Origin: Mytilinidion resinicola
Taxonomy: Eukaryota; Ascomycota; Dothideomycetes; Mytilinidiales; Mytilinidiaceae
NCBI RefSeq assembly: GCF_010093595.1
Contig: NW_022985441.1
Location: 1,171,838 to 1,235,837 of the forward strand
Length of the DNA stretch: 64,000 nucleotides
Direction: 5' to 3'
Below the pieces are notes generated by a model that was not told where the DNA came from, searched no databases, and worked only from the letters and a program-made list of their open reading frames with translations. Positions 33,780 to 45,386 of the stretch are shown here, piece by piece. A program made the translations under genes and the position numbers. Position 1 is the first letter of the stretch, and each line of letters starts with the position of its first letter.

Positions 33780-35906
33780 GCCCGTTGCGGCTAACAGATC
33801 GGCAGGGAGTCCACCACACCGCAGATGGCTTTCTTCTCTTGAGTCTTGAGGCGACAGGCGGTCCAAGGGTCCTCGCCAGGTGCGGCCGCGAGTCTGGCCG
33901 TCAGTGCCGCTGCGCCTGGCCGATCGGCGTGGAGAGAGGGCCGTGGGTTGGGTCCGCTGCTTGGTCAGTATCGAACGAGGGTTTTGTAATGTTCAAAGCA
34001 CATGAGGCTTCCAAGCACCCGCATGGCGCTGCAACGCCACAGACGCGGCGCTCCGACTGGCTGACGCCTGGATCTGGAGTGCAGACGCGTGGGAGGGTCG
34101 TCTCACCGACAGGAGGGCGAAGGTGCTGATGCCGGGAGGGCTAGCACGAGGGGAGAGTGCCGTGCATAGGGCTGGCGGGTGGGCGACGATGTCAGATGCT
34201 TGATTTCGCGGAACCCCTGGGGCGCGTGGGCGGGCGCGGCGGGAGACAGCGGTGACTCGAGGAGAGGAGCGGGTGAGGTCCCAGGCCGTAAAAATAGAGC
34301 CTCTGACCAAGCACTCTAAACATGGTGTTGCCGGAGCGCAGCACGGCCCTCGCGCTCTCTCACGGGCCCTTGCGGTAGTCGTTCAGCCAGGCCGGCCGTG
34401 GGAATTCGTTGCTTCATTTTGAAATGAGGGAGGAGGCCAGGAGGCAGCGGCGTGGCCTGGGAGAAGCCGCCAGCGGGTGTGGAGCGCGGTCGCGGGACGG
34501 CTTCGTTCGGGCATCGCCCTACTCGTTGTCTTAACCACATACGGGCAACGCTGCGCCGGGGGCCAGCGTGCCAATTGCAGGGCATCGAGCGGGCCACAAC
34601 CTGCAACCTGGCTGGCTGTCGTGAGGAGCCCGAGCCCGCTGGCTCAAGTCCCTGGCCGTCTGTCCCACGGTTGATCCGGCCACGCGCGTGATGCCAGGCC
34701 GCCTTTCTGCGCTGGGTCGGCCGTCGCCATGCGGTGAGTTGGTGTTGCGAGACTTGCGAGATGGCGGCAGGGCTGCGCAGAGGCGTGCTGCTGCCGCTGT
34801 TTCGAGAGACTCGCGGTAGCGTGGCCAACGACTAAGGGCCGTGTATTTTTGTCCCGCGGCCGATGATTCAGCCTGCCCTCGGTGGGTGGTGTGAAGCCGA
34901 CTCCGTCGCCGTGGGCTGCGATCAGAGAAGCGAAATGCGACGGCCATGGTGGTGCGGCTAATCAGAGCGGCCTGTTCCGGCCCCCAACGGCGACATCGTG
35001 AGGCCTGCTCGAGGTCACGCTTCCGGGCAGCCCAGGGAGCGTTGAAGCCTGCGAGACGCGTCCGTCCAGCGTCCTTCTGCCTAGACGCCGCTCCACGAGG
35101 CTCCAGTGGACATCCGACACTCGCACGCTGGTCCGAATCGCCTCTCTCCGCTCGCGGCCGGAGTGTGACGTGCGGACAGCGACAGAGCAGCCAGCGCAAC
35201 TCCGGCGCAGGCTGGTGATCGCAGTGGAGGGGTGGATACGCGGCGTCGAGCCCTTACCGCCTCGCATTTCGCCAGTAGACAGCTTCGGCGGCGGATTTCG
35301 CAGCGTTACGGGCACCGCCCCAGCCGTTGACCCGCAGCGGCGGCGTGCGAGGAGGTGAGCGGCAGCCCGGGGGGCCCTGCTGGCCGTCGGTGGGTGGTGT
35401 TTGGGCACGCTCAGGGCGTGCTGCGGGCTGGTCGCCATGCAGCCTTGTAGCTTTGCGTTAGGGCGGTCCAAATATACGGCCCCGCTGCTGCGCAACTGGC
35501 GGTGCCAAATTGCAGCCAGGGTTGCATCTCTCTCCGCCCTATGCACCCATTCCTGGCAGTGTGCAGCGGCAGCGGCCTGCCTGCCACCCCTCCAACGGCC
35601 GCAAACTCCGTGCGCAACGACGGCGAGCTGAGGCCCGAGTGCCTCGCAGGGGCGCGCAGAGGGCCTTATGCAGCTGCGTGCCAGATGGATTCGGCTCCAG
35701 CCTAGCAGGGGCCCCTTCACTGCGAGCACCTGCGGACAGAGCATCGCGCTGATAAATATCCCCATGCCCCAGCCTGAGGACGGCCACATATCCAGCTTCA
35801 CAACCACTCCATCGCCCTCTCCATACTCCCATCCCCTCCTCTTGTCCCCGTCCGCCCCCAGGTACGACCACAGCGTCGCCCCATCCCGTCACACCTCCTC
35901 TTCACC
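33780..35906. other. GC-rich island upstream of the bZIP gene
   Basis: Visibly richer in G and C than the preceding 9 kb. It carries long open frames on both strands (222 and 281 codons on the minus strand at 34531-35199 and 34962-35807). These overlap each other, are Arg/Ala/Ser-rich and have no family resemblance, as expected of chance frames in GC-rich DNA. It directly abuts the bZIP start, so it may be promoter or a long 5' leader. The last 140 bases are CT-rich. Confidence 0.5.
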
Positions 35907-36723
35907 ATGCAGCGGCACGCCAGCTACGGGTATGCCCAGGCAGCCCCCACCACCCACAGATACTCGGGCACCAGCAGTGCCTTCAGCGCCAGTGCGAACC
36001 CCAACGAAGACTGGACCAAGATCTCGGATCTGGCAGAGCGGAGACGAATTCAGAACCGGATCGCGCAGCGCAACTACCGTAAGTACCCGCCGGCCGTTGA
36101 TATCGGGCTCCAGCAGCTCACAGCCCGCAGGCAAGAAGCTCAAGAAGAGGCTCGAAGACCTCGAGCGCCGCGCTGCCTCCAGCTCTGCGTCGCCAGAGCA
36201 GCAGCCGGCCGAGCTGGACCGCTCCCACTCGCAGCCTCGTGAGGAGTTCCATTCGCCGAGCTCCTCCGACTCGGTGGACCACCAGGAATACGGCCGGCGG
36301 ACGCCTGAGATGCAGAACCAGTATCTGCCACACCACGAGGAGCGCGGCATGTTCTCGCATCAGTACACCCGCCAATTGTCGACGTCGCCACCGCCCTTCT
36401 CGTATTCGACGTATCCAGCTCCCGACGCCGTGTCGTACGCCCCGTATGCACCTGCCTACAGCGGCCTGCCCGCGACGACGGCGCCTGAGATGCCAATGTA
36501 CTCGCCGTATCTGCCGCCGCTGTCGTCTGCCTACCCCACCACGCTGCCCAGCCTGGTGCACCCAATGAAAGGCGATTTCTATGGCGAGGACGACATCAGC
36601 CCCTTCAGCATGAGCTACGCGACTATGGCTGGCATCGAGATTCCCGCGCCGCACTCCTACGTTTCCGACGCTCATGTGAGACTCCCCAGCAAGCCGTACT
36701 ATGCCCACAGCCTCTCTTCCTGA
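35907..36723 (+). CDS. bZIP transcription factor with very short zipper
   Basis: Two exons, 35907-36078 and 36131-36723, give 254 residues. The intron splits the DNA-contacting region; splicing gives ERRRIQNRIAQRNYRKKLKKRLEDLE at about residues 44-69 when read across the junction. The fungal bZIP signature N-R-x-A-Q-R-x-Y-R is intact (N50 to R58). Leucines L61, L65 and L68 follow, but there are no heptads beyond that, so the zipper is almost absent. The rest is Ser/Pro/Tyr-rich and disordered, with YPAPDAVSYAPYAPAYSG in the centre, a composition common in activation domains. The factor should be nuclear. Target genes cannot be told from the sequence. Upstream lies the 11 kb gene-free block. 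Confidence 0.88.
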
Positions 36724-36896
36724 AGCCTATCCATCACTCCCTTTCGTCGCCATACAGCAGAGCCACCGCTGACCGCAAGACTGGCAGACACCACCACTGC
36801 TGGAATCTTTCGATCACTCAACGACGGGGTCGCCCCCAGACTCGGCAACATACAACCCTACCACGCCCAACTCGATGCCAGGAACGCCTCCTCTTC

Positions 36897-36922
36897 ATCT
36901 GATCTGATCTGATCTGATCTGA
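36897..36922. repeat. GATCT pentanucleotide microsatellite
   Basis: Four full GATCT units plus partial units at both ends, about 175 bases after the bZIP stop, probably in its 3' untranslated region. Confidence 0.85.
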
Positions 36923-37641
36923 CCACCGCCACCATGCTTCACACTTGAGCATCAGTAGCGGACCATGGTCACTGTACACTATCTATCCCTTCTCTTGAAC
37001 ATTTTTGTAATGCATTTCGAGCGTCTGTTTTACGTGGAAGCGGTGGAGTACACTCGCTTGCTTTTCGGGTTGGGAAGAAGGACCGGTCTGGAAAAGGCCC
37101 CGGAGGCGTTTGGAGTTTCTGAGGCGTCATGTACTCGCCATGTCTGCTTTACTATTGTTTTTCGGAGGATAGACTTGAGAGTCTGGGGATAACGCTTGCG
37201 GGTCTATACGGCCTGCCATACGAATAGTCCCTTTGTCGACGACAAAGGCATGAGGTCTGAAATGAAACAACTTTAAACCAACAACCTTGCAATCTTGAGG
37301 TGAGAATAAGAATATAAGAATCTTAGTATGAGAGTAAGCCGTGGTGATGTGAGATCCTTGGCCGCGCAAATTCCATCTCTGCTGTATACCATAGTCTTGA
37401 ACACCCTCTGATCCAAGCTCTCAAGGCCTTTACATTTCATCGGAATCTCTATAATGCGCCGAGGCACCTCAAACAGTGGTGAGCGAGTGTGTACGGACTC
37501 CTGGTAAGGCACTATAGCCTGGCCTGCACAAACCTTGAATTGAGGGTTGCTGCAATGTCGTCGCGTTGCGGTGACGGTGACGTTTGTTGAAGATCCACGA
37601 AATGCTCACGCCCACGAAATAACGTTGTCTTGGCGCGACGG

Positions 37642-37647
37642 ACGCGT
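37642..37647. promoter_or_regulatory. Candidate MluI cell-cycle box upstream of Orc1
   Basis: ACGCGT lies about 63 bases before the Orc1 start. The same hexamer precedes ligase I. Suggestive of G1/S control by an MBF-type factor, but a single hexamer is weak evidence. Confidence 0.4.
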
Positions 37648-37709
37648 GCTTTCCAAATCTGACGACGGCAACGTCAGCACACAACTTCTAAATCTGCAAC
37701 GTCGCCATC

Positions 37710-40348
37710 ATGGCTCCCGCACGCAAGAAGTCCAGGCTCGAGCAGGCTCGCCAGTACCTTACCAGTGGCACTATCCAGCGCGAAGACTCGGACGATGAAC
37801 TGGGCCAGGACGACTTGCCCTGGGAGTGGATCTACGAGGAAGAGACTTCACACGATGCGACACAGAAGAAAGCAGAGAGGACCCTGACCCTGAGAAAAAG
37901 GAAAGCCGCCGCCTTGACGACCGACAGACGCATCATTGGAGCGAAGATGGGAAGTTTTGAATGCAAGATAGGAGATGCCGTGCTCCTCAAGGCAGAGGGA
38001 AACAAGGCTTGGGTTGGCATTATCTGCGAGCTATACGATGGCGAAGAGGAAGAGGATGACGACAAGATGGCAAAGTTCATGTGGTTCTCCGGCGAAAAGG
38101 AGATTCGAAATAAGAGCAAGAAGAGAGACGATTGTCTCGAGGTAGGCGTCAAGCTTCATGCCAATGCTTCATTCACGTTTACTAACATATTCTAGAACGA
38201 GCTCTATATTACTACTGCCTTTGATCTCAACCCTCTGACCACCATCATTGGCAAGGCAAACGTTGTTTCTCTCGAAACCTTCAACGCAAAGTACCCCTCA
38301 GGTCAAATTAAGAAGTCTTCCAAGGACTACGGCAAAATGTTCGTTTGCCGGCGCGGTTGCAACACGCGTACAACTACATACACAGAGGAGTTCAAGTGGG
38401 AGGACATCTACAAAGGCGTAGAAGATGTTGAGGCGCTTCAAGTATTTGTAGACAGCCATACAAAGTCTACTAGGAAGAAGCAAGCTCGACCTAAAACAGA
38501 CAATGCAGACCTGGACGACTTCGTCGTCAACGACGAGGATGGCATTCCTAGGACTCCGAAGAAGCGGCGGAGATTGAATGAAGTGGCAACGCCCACATCG
38601 AAGCGGAAAGATCAGACACACGGGAAATTCCTCACGCCAACTCACAAGAGGATTGTGATCAAGAAACCCCTCGAATTCACCCCTCTGGGCACGCGCATAA
38701 TCTCTCCGTCCGCGCTCTCGTCGCCGTTTCAGATTGCTCGGAACCAACTACACGTGTCGTCGGTCCCTGCTGCATTACCCTGTCGCGAGGAGGAATTCTC
38801 GACCGTCTACTCGCACTTAGAGGCCGCTATCACCGAGGGATCAGGGTCCTGCATTTACATATCCGGTACGCCCGGAACCGGGAAGACAGCGACCGTGCGA
38901 GAAGTCGTGGCGCAGTTGAACGCGTCAGTTCTAGCGGAGGAGCTCGATGATTTCATATTCGTGGAGATTAATGGTATGAAAGTCACAGACCCGCACCAGT
39001 CGTATTCACTTCTATGGGAGGCCTTGCGAGGCGACCGCGTTAGTCCTGCACATGCCCTGGAGCTGCTGGAGCGCGAGTTCTCAACCCCGAGCCCGAGGCG
39101 CGTACCCTGCGTCGTGCTCATGGACGAGCTGGACCAGCTCGTGACCAAAAACCAGAGTGTCATGTACAACTTCTTCAACTGGCCAGGGCTGCGACATAGT
39201 AGGCTAATTGTGTTGGCTGTAGCCAACACTATGGATCTTCCCGAGCGCACGTTGAGCAACAAAATTAGTAGTCGCCTAGGTACGTGCAAGAGTGCATGGA
39301 TCCTGATCCTTCGACTCACCCCCCATCCAACACCTCCTGGCAGATCGCAGCCTACAGGCACACAACCCCTCACTCTATATACGCGTATAGGGCATGCGGT
39401 GGCACCACACATGCGGAATCCTTCGAGACTGTCACACCTTTCTTGTTCTACTCTTTCGGCCGCCGGGCTGCCCACAAGGCTGAAACGAAACTAACTTGGC
39501 GTTCTCTAGGCCTCACCCGCATCACCTTCCCTGGCTATACTCACGACCAGTTAATGCAAATCATCCAGTCTCGTCTCAGCGGCGTCCCCGGCCATGTCGT
39601 TCAGCCAGATGCAGTCCAATTTGCCGCACGAAAGGTTGCCGCCGTGAGCGGCGATGCACGGCGTGCTCTAGATATGTGCCGGCGAGCTGTCGAGATTGCA
39701 GAAGCCGAAGCAATCGCTAAAGAGCAAGAAGCTGAAGATAACGATGCAGTTCCCGACACGCCAAGTAAAAGCAAGAGTCGCCGAGGTGCGAAAAGCGCAC
39801 TCCCAGGTAAGGATAAAGGTAACACTGCAGAAATGCACGACAGTCAAACCCCGAGCTCGAGGCAGAAGCAAAGCAAGCCTGTCGGCGTCGTCACTATCGC
39901 CACCATTAAACAGGCCATCAACGAGGCTACGTCTAGCCCGCTACAACAGTACCTCCGCGCGCTGCCGCTGGCTTCTAAACTCTTCCTCGCGGCGCTTTTG
40001 GCGAGGATCCGGCGGACAGGCGTCGGTGAAGCACTGATGGGTGACGTGGTTGAAGAGGCGAAGCGCCTTGGTCTCATGAGCCAACTGCAACCGGTGCAGC
40101 GATATCTCCTCGCCGAGAACGAAGAAGTCACGACCAAAAGCGCTAGCACGAGGCAGATGGATGCCAAGGCTGCCCGCGCGCTTGGGCTGGGCAAGGCGGC
40201 TTTGGATCTCGCCGAAGCAGGCATCGTTGGTGTGGAGAGTCGGCGAGGAGAGAGGGTGGGCAGGGTTCGGTTGGGGGTTGGAGACGAGGAGGTGAGGCTA
40301 GCGCTAGGGGAGGATGAGGAGGTCAAGGGGCTAGGCTTCGGATCATGA
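37710..40348 (+). CDS. ORC1: Origin recognition complex subunit 1
   Basis: The AAA+ ATPase subunit that lets ORC bind origins and load Mcm2-7. Three exons, 37710-38141, 38196-39279 and 39510-40348, give 784 residues. An N-terminal BAH domain (about residues 60-215: IGDAVLLKAEGNKAWVGII, then ELYITTAFDLNPL and FVCRRGCN) is followed by a basic linker containing TPKKRRR, a likely nuclear localisation signal. The AAA+ module has Walker A GTPGTGKT at ~368-375, Walker B MDELD with D454-E455, and sensor 1 VLAVANTMDLP. Next come the lid (SGDARRALDMCRRA) and a winged-helix C-terminus. Intron 2, at 230 bases, is several times longer than the others here and sits in the middle of the ATPase fold. Active-site residues are intact. 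Confidence 0.95.
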
Positions 40349-42621
40349 GTGAGTCCATACACCTCCCTCTAGTCGGAACAGCGAACCGCTCGATCGGGTT
40401 TGTGGTTTTACACGGGCGGTGAGCGTATATACCCTAGGAACTTTATGATATCTGAGGTTCTATAAGAATTCGAGGTCGCCGAGACAGCTCAGAAATTAGC
40501 CTTCTGGACTTTCCTGCGGATCTTCCATCCAGGCTCTTTCCGAGTAATCGCTATAGAATGCTCGCGCCCCTGGCAGCTTTTAGGCAATGATTGCTCAAAC
40601 GTCTCAGCATTTCAACACGCTGTACAAAGCAAAGTAAACCTCAACAAACCCCCCAGATAGGTATGTATTTACCATTTCGTTCCTCAAAGCTCTCCATGTC
40701 CCAAACCGTCTTGTAAGACCCAAACAATGAAAGTGAAACTCCTCTCCATCTATACCCCTTCACCGGTCCTTCACCAACCCACCCAATTGGCGAAAACACC
40801 GTCACACAAACACCCTCCACAAACGCCGCCCCTACCGATCGTTTCAGGCCCTCCCCTCACGTGTCTCTCCCATTCCACTAACGAAGCCCGAGTTTCCCGT
40901 ACTCCCCTCCAACTAACCCACCCCTGCGTGTTCTACCGCACCCTTCTTCAGCCCTACACACCACCCCTGCCTCTCCCAAACTCCACATGACCCGCCAACG
41001 CTGCACAATAAACCCGCCATTATCGCGCCCGTACGACGAACGTGCGCGATGTGACGGGTGACGCGGGAGGTGACACAACCTGCATTCCAAATCGTGCCAA
41101 AGGGTGCCACGCGCATCCCAATAGAGAGTTTCCCCCTCCTCCCCCCCCTCCAAGAGCTCGAAACAATCGGTGAAGCGCAAGTGACCCCATCGCACAAGCG
41201 CTGAAGTTTCTCGCCGGAAGTGTGGATGCAGTGACTTGTGATGGCACTATTGTAGCCACCGGAGAACCCCTGTCGTGATTTCTCATCATAGCGCGGTAGG
41301 TAACGTAGGGGTTGTAGAGCCAACCAACGAAAAATGGAAGCGTGGGCTGAAGGCTTCCTCCGCACATCACCAACCACCACCACCACCACCACCACCACCA
41401 CCACCACCCCAAAATTCTCCACACGCCGCGACGACGCGGCTGCTGTAGGGCTGAATGCAAGATGACGCCAGCATTCAAATCGCCGCCCCGATCCCGCACG
41501 CTTTTGCTTACGCAGCACCGAGCGTGCGCCGAAAAGCGTCGTCCGGCCACAATCTGCTCCCCCCCATGTGCTTGATTACTTATATCGCAGATTACAGTGC
41601 GCGCAACCGAGGGGGGAGAGGTAGCGGGTGATGGATTTCTCATCGCGGGGGTGGGGGTTGCTGATTGAGGTTTGTGGGCTAGCCATAGGGCGGGATCGAC
41701 AGGTTGGTGGGGCAATCTGGGGTGAGTCACTAGTGGTAGATGCAAAGAGTGAGCTTAATGTGCGCGGCCGAACAGGGGAGTTGCGGGTTGCGTCTGGGGT
41801 TTCCTAGGTGGGGAGGGCGGTCCAGCCGAGATGGTGGAGTTCTGCGGGATTTGGGAAAGGGGGCGGGATATGGGATGCTTGAGGATAAGGCCGGCTCTGT
41901 TTTGGGTTAAGTTCTTGGTGGCGTTGGTTCGATCGGTTATGCAAGAGTGGTATCAAGGCGGTGGAGTGTGGGTAAGGAGTTTGAGAGGGGAGGTGGGAAT
42001 AGAAGTGGCTGAAGAGCCTAATTACTCATCTCTTTTGTATTTTGTACAGTGGTATCGTAATGAAAAGTTTTTCTCGATAAGGCGTTGGTATGCCCAGTTT
42101 TGCCATGAACTCCTTGCTGTATCAACCTACACTCTCATTCTTAGAGAGTCCGTCCTTGTATCCCTTGAGATGAAGTGACCTAGAAAGAGTTGTGCCGATA
42201 ATTCAGAACGCCAATATGCATGACGCGAGCAAAACACATATGTTCAGTCCCAAATGCTCGCATGAACACCCCAGTACGCTATCAGTGCGAAAAGGATCCC
42301 GATCGCGGAACTATCAGCTACTTTGCTCATTCCGAGCATTATCGCCTCCAAGACTGGCCGAGTAATTGCGAGGAACTTTTAATGTGACATTTCCAGTGTG
42401 ACATTTGGTAGCATCCGAAGATCTTTAGCACCACAATCAGCCATAGGAAGAGGTACACAGCGGCGGCGAATGCGCTGGAAGTATGGCCTTATGGGAAGGG
42501 TGGATCCTTGGGCTTCTCGGATTCGGTGAGGGTTGCTCGTGCAGGTTGCAACTTCTCGCTGGTCCAGATGACATCCTCAGAACAGCAATTAGTCGTTCCT
42601 CGGACTGATTTTTCCTAGAAC
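40349..42621. other. Intergenic region, no gene seen
   Basis: About 2.3 kb between Orc1 and the 3' end of Prp46. It contains a CCA microsatellite at 41374. Several open frames of 100-240 codons around 40900-41750 read through that repeat and show no family resemblance. Confidence 0.55.
41374..41408. repeat. CCA trinucleotide microsatellite
   Basis: About eleven uninterrupted CCA units in non-coding sequence. Confidence 0.9.
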
Positions 42622-44028
42622 CTAGAACTTCTGCCTCCCGAGCGTCGGCTTCCAGTCCAGCGGGTTGGTGTCCTCCGTCGCGCTGTCATCTTGCTTCCAG
42701 ATCTTGATAGTCTTGTCGCTCTCCCCCGTGATGAGTCTTAGGCCCGTCCGATCAAACGTGCTACACATGATACCCGCCTCGGCATCCAAACTACCCGGCT
42801 GAGCGACACTGTTAACACTCTGAAATTTGTGGCCGGTCTTCCAATCGAAGAAAGCCGTGGTACCGTCGTCGCCACCAGAGAAGAGCACGTTGTCCTCGTT
42901 AACAGAAAGCGTGTTGACGATCGCGTTATGGCCCTCGAAATTCTGCATAAAGGCACCTTCAGGACACTTCCACTGCTTGATCGACTGCGATGATCCTGAT
43001 GCAAATGTGAACTCTTTCGGGTGAGTAGCCAGAGCTCGCACACCCTTCTTGTGATGTGTGAGTACGCCCATGGTCTTGCCGGCCGCAAGATCGTACATGC
43101 GAATCGTACTGTCCAGACTGCCGGAGAGAATTTGAGGGTCGGCTTCTTGGCATTTGACGGATGCGCAGGTGCCCTTATGACCGCTAAGGACGTGAATGTT
43201 GGCGCGAGTTCGCATATCCCATATACGAACAGATGCGTCGCGACCACCGGTAGCTAGTACGTCGAGGGTAGGGTGTAGATCGAGTGCGTACACGCCGCTG
43301 AGATGGCCGTGATAGTGCCGGATGACTTTGTTCGTCTCCAAATCCCAGCACTTGACGGTCTTGTCCTCGCCGCAGGAAAATAGATATGGATGTCGAGGGG
43401 ATATCGCTAGCCCACGTACAGCCGAGATATGTCCAGTGAGGGTCAGCTTGAGGGTACCTGACGCAAGATCCCAAAGCTTGATAGTCCTGTCCGCAGCACC
43501 TGTGACGAAGAATTTGTTGTCCGGATCCATGGCGACGCTTCTGACCCATCCCATATGCCCTGATATCACCCGGAACACCTTCCACGGTGCATGCCACTCC
43601 GGCTTCACCTGCTTTACGGTGTCTTTCCTGACCAAAGCGCTAGACGGCGTATTCCTCTGGGGCGTAGGTCCATTCGCATTCGGCGCTGCTCCATTTCCTC
43701 GCGGGCGCACTGTCAAAGCCTGCGACGTCCTCTCCGCATTGGAGCTCTCGGCAAGGGTTCCGACTATTTGGCGCAATTTGGGATCTGATGGCTGATCCTC
43801 TTCCGTAACCTTGCGTCTCTTGCGCTGTGCGGTTGCCGCTTGCATCTTCGCTTCCAAGGCCGCGGGCAGCTCTGTGACGGCGCCATACTCCTGATAGATG
43901 CGTGTCGCGACTCTCGACTTGTGCGCGAGGTCGTTGGTATCGGGGACTGTGCTGTATTCGCCGCCGAACAGCTCGCGCGTCTGCTCGCGGTTGGTTTCGG
44001 CGAGCGTGGTGAGTGAGACTTGGGCCAT
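42622..44028 (-). CDS. PRP46: Pre-mRNA splicing factor Prp46 (PLRG1 family)
   Basis: A core component of the Prp19-associated complex of the active spliceosome, in the nucleus. Single exon, 468 residues, close to the family length. The N-terminal 145 residues are charged and flexible with KRRK basic clusters. A seven-bladed WD40 propeller follows, beginning at [18 protein letters not shown]. Characteristic repeats are [44 protein letters not shown] and [13 protein letters not shown]. The C-terminus is the family tail around PTLGRQKF. It is notable that this gene has no intron while most neighbours do. The start shares a compact divergent promoter with Hem25. Confidence 0.95.
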   Translation of the reverse strand: MAQVSLTTLAETNREQTRELFGGEYSTVPDTNDLAHKSRVATRIYQEYGAVTELPAALEAKMQAATAQRKRRKVTEEDQPSDPKLRQIVGTLAESSNAERTSQALTVRPRGNGAAPNANGPTPQRNTPSSALVRKDTVKQVKPEWHAPWKVFRVISGHMGWVRSVAMDPDNKFFVTGAADRTIKLWDLASGTLKLTLTGHISAVRGLAISPRHPYLFSCGEDKTVKCWDLETNKVIRHYHGHLSGVYALDLHPTLDVLATGGRDASVRIWDMRTRANIHVLSGHKGTCASVKCQEADPQILSGSLDSTIRMYDLAAGKTMGVLTHHKKGVRALATHPKEFTFASGSSQSIKQWKCPEGAFMQNFEGHNAIVNTLSVNEDNVLFSGGDDGTTAFFDWKTGHKFQSVNSVAQPGSLDAEAGIMCSTFDRTGLRLITGESDKTIKIWKQDDSATEDTNPLDWKPTLGRQKF

Positions 44029-44311
44029 GGCGATGTCGTCGGAGCTGGCTCGGGGATTTGGTGGGAGGGCAGCTGTCGAAGTCGTTGAAGAATGCTGTTG
44101 GAGTTGAGGTTGAAAAAAGAGCTATACCGCCTAGCGCATCGATATCACGTGCATCTCACCTCGAACATGACCTCACCGAGAAAGCCGACTTGACTCAATC
44201 GTCTCAGCTCGCTGCCTTCAACTCTTTCCTCTATGATCACCTCGGAGCGCACCATGCTGAGTCTCGAAAGCATTCACTACTTATAACAATTTGTTTCATG
44301 CAAATCCTGCA

Positions 44312-45386
44312 ATGTCCGATGGCCGCAAGACGCGCTCGTCGTCGTCTTGTATGCCACCCATATCCTCCCCCAATTATTCCCCTCTAACAACTCGCAGTCC
44401 ACTTCGTCGCCGGCCTAAGCTCCGGCATCCTCTCCGCCGTGCTCCTCCAACCCGCCGACCTGCTCAAAACCCGCGTCCAACAAGCCCGCACCACCACCCT
44501 CCTCTCCACCATCCGCTCCATCGCCAGCGCCCCCCACCCCGTCCGCAACTTCTGGAGGGGCACCCTCCCCTCCGCCATCCGCACCGGCTGCGGCTCTGCA
44601 ATCTACTTCTCCACCCTCAACGCGCTGCGCCAACGAGTCGCCTTCGCGACCCTCGTGCGCAACAACGCCAATGGCACCGCCAACCCGCAAGCCGGCGGTG
44701 GGGGCCACTCCTCCTCGCTGCCCAAGCTCTCCAACACGCAGAACCTCCTCACAGGCGCCGCGGCACGCACCTGGGCCGGCTTCATCCTCATGCCCGTGAC
44801 CGTCATCAAAGTGCGCTACGAGTCCTCGCTCTACAACTACACCTCCCTCTTCTCCGCGATCCGCGCCATCATCGCGTCCGAAGGCCCGCGCGGCTTCTTC
44901 GCCGGCTTCGGCGCCACCGCCGTGCGCGACGCGCCTTACGCGGGCCTATACGTGCTCTTCTACGAGCAGAGCAAGCGGCGGTTGTCCGCTTTCGCGGCGC
45001 GGTTGCAGTACCAAAAAGCCCTGAAGAAGTCGGAGACGGGCGCCGTGAGTCCGGAGATAGCGGCGGGCCTGTTGAGCGGGCGTACGGCGGCCAGCATCAA
45101 TTTTGCGAGCGGGGTGGCGGCTGCGGGCTTGGGGACTGCGATGACGAATCCGTTTGATGCTATCAAGACGCGGTTGCAGCTGCTTCCGCAAAAGTACGGG
45201 AATATGGTGCAGGCTTCGAAGCTGATGCTGAAAGAAGAGGGGGTTAGAGCGTTGTTTAACGGCCTGGGGATTCGCATGGCGCGGAAGGCGGTTAGTAGTG
45301 CGCTGGCGTGGACGCTGTATGAGGAGTTGATCAGGAGAGCAGAGGTGAGGTGGAAGGATGCCCGGGATGCGGAGGAGGTGCTGTAA
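44312..45386 (+). CDS. HEM25: Mitochondrial glycine carrier Hem25 (SLC25A38 family)
   Basis: Imports glycine into mitochondria for the first step of haem synthesis; sits in the inner membrane. Two exons, 44312-44348 and 44398-45386, give 341 residues. The first exon codes for only 12 residues (MSDGRKTR..). Splicing gives [19 protein letters not shown], the family's opening helix. Three carrier repeats each carry the P-x-D/E-x-x-K/R-type signature: [24 protein letters not shown] (with D/E replaced by Val, as I recall for this subfamily) and [12 protein letters not shown] Gly/Asn-rich loop near residue 105-120 is an extra. Third positions are very GC-rich. The 283-base divergent promoter is shared with Prp46. 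Confidence 0.93.

Larger units (their letters stand above)
36724..37709. other. Intergenic region bZIP to Orc1
   Basis: Holds the bZIP 3' region with a GATCT microsatellite and the Orc1 promoter with an ACGCGT hexamer. No supported coding region. Confidence 0.6.

Noticed and set aside
34531..35199. 222-codon minus-strand frame
   Set aside because: Overlaps the 281-codon frame in another phase and has the same chance-like composition.
34962..35807. 281-codon minus-strand frame in the GC-rich island
   Set aside because: Overlaps other long frames on both strands, Arg/Ala/Ser-rich, no family pattern; long chance frames are expected in GC-rich DNA.
41020..41745. 241-codon minus-strand frame with runs of Trp and Val
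   Set aside because: Reads through the CCA microsatellite; no homology pattern and no splice structure.
44291..45157. 288-codon Arg/Pro/His-rich plus-strand frame
   Set aside because: A shifted-frame shadow of the Hem25 coding exon.
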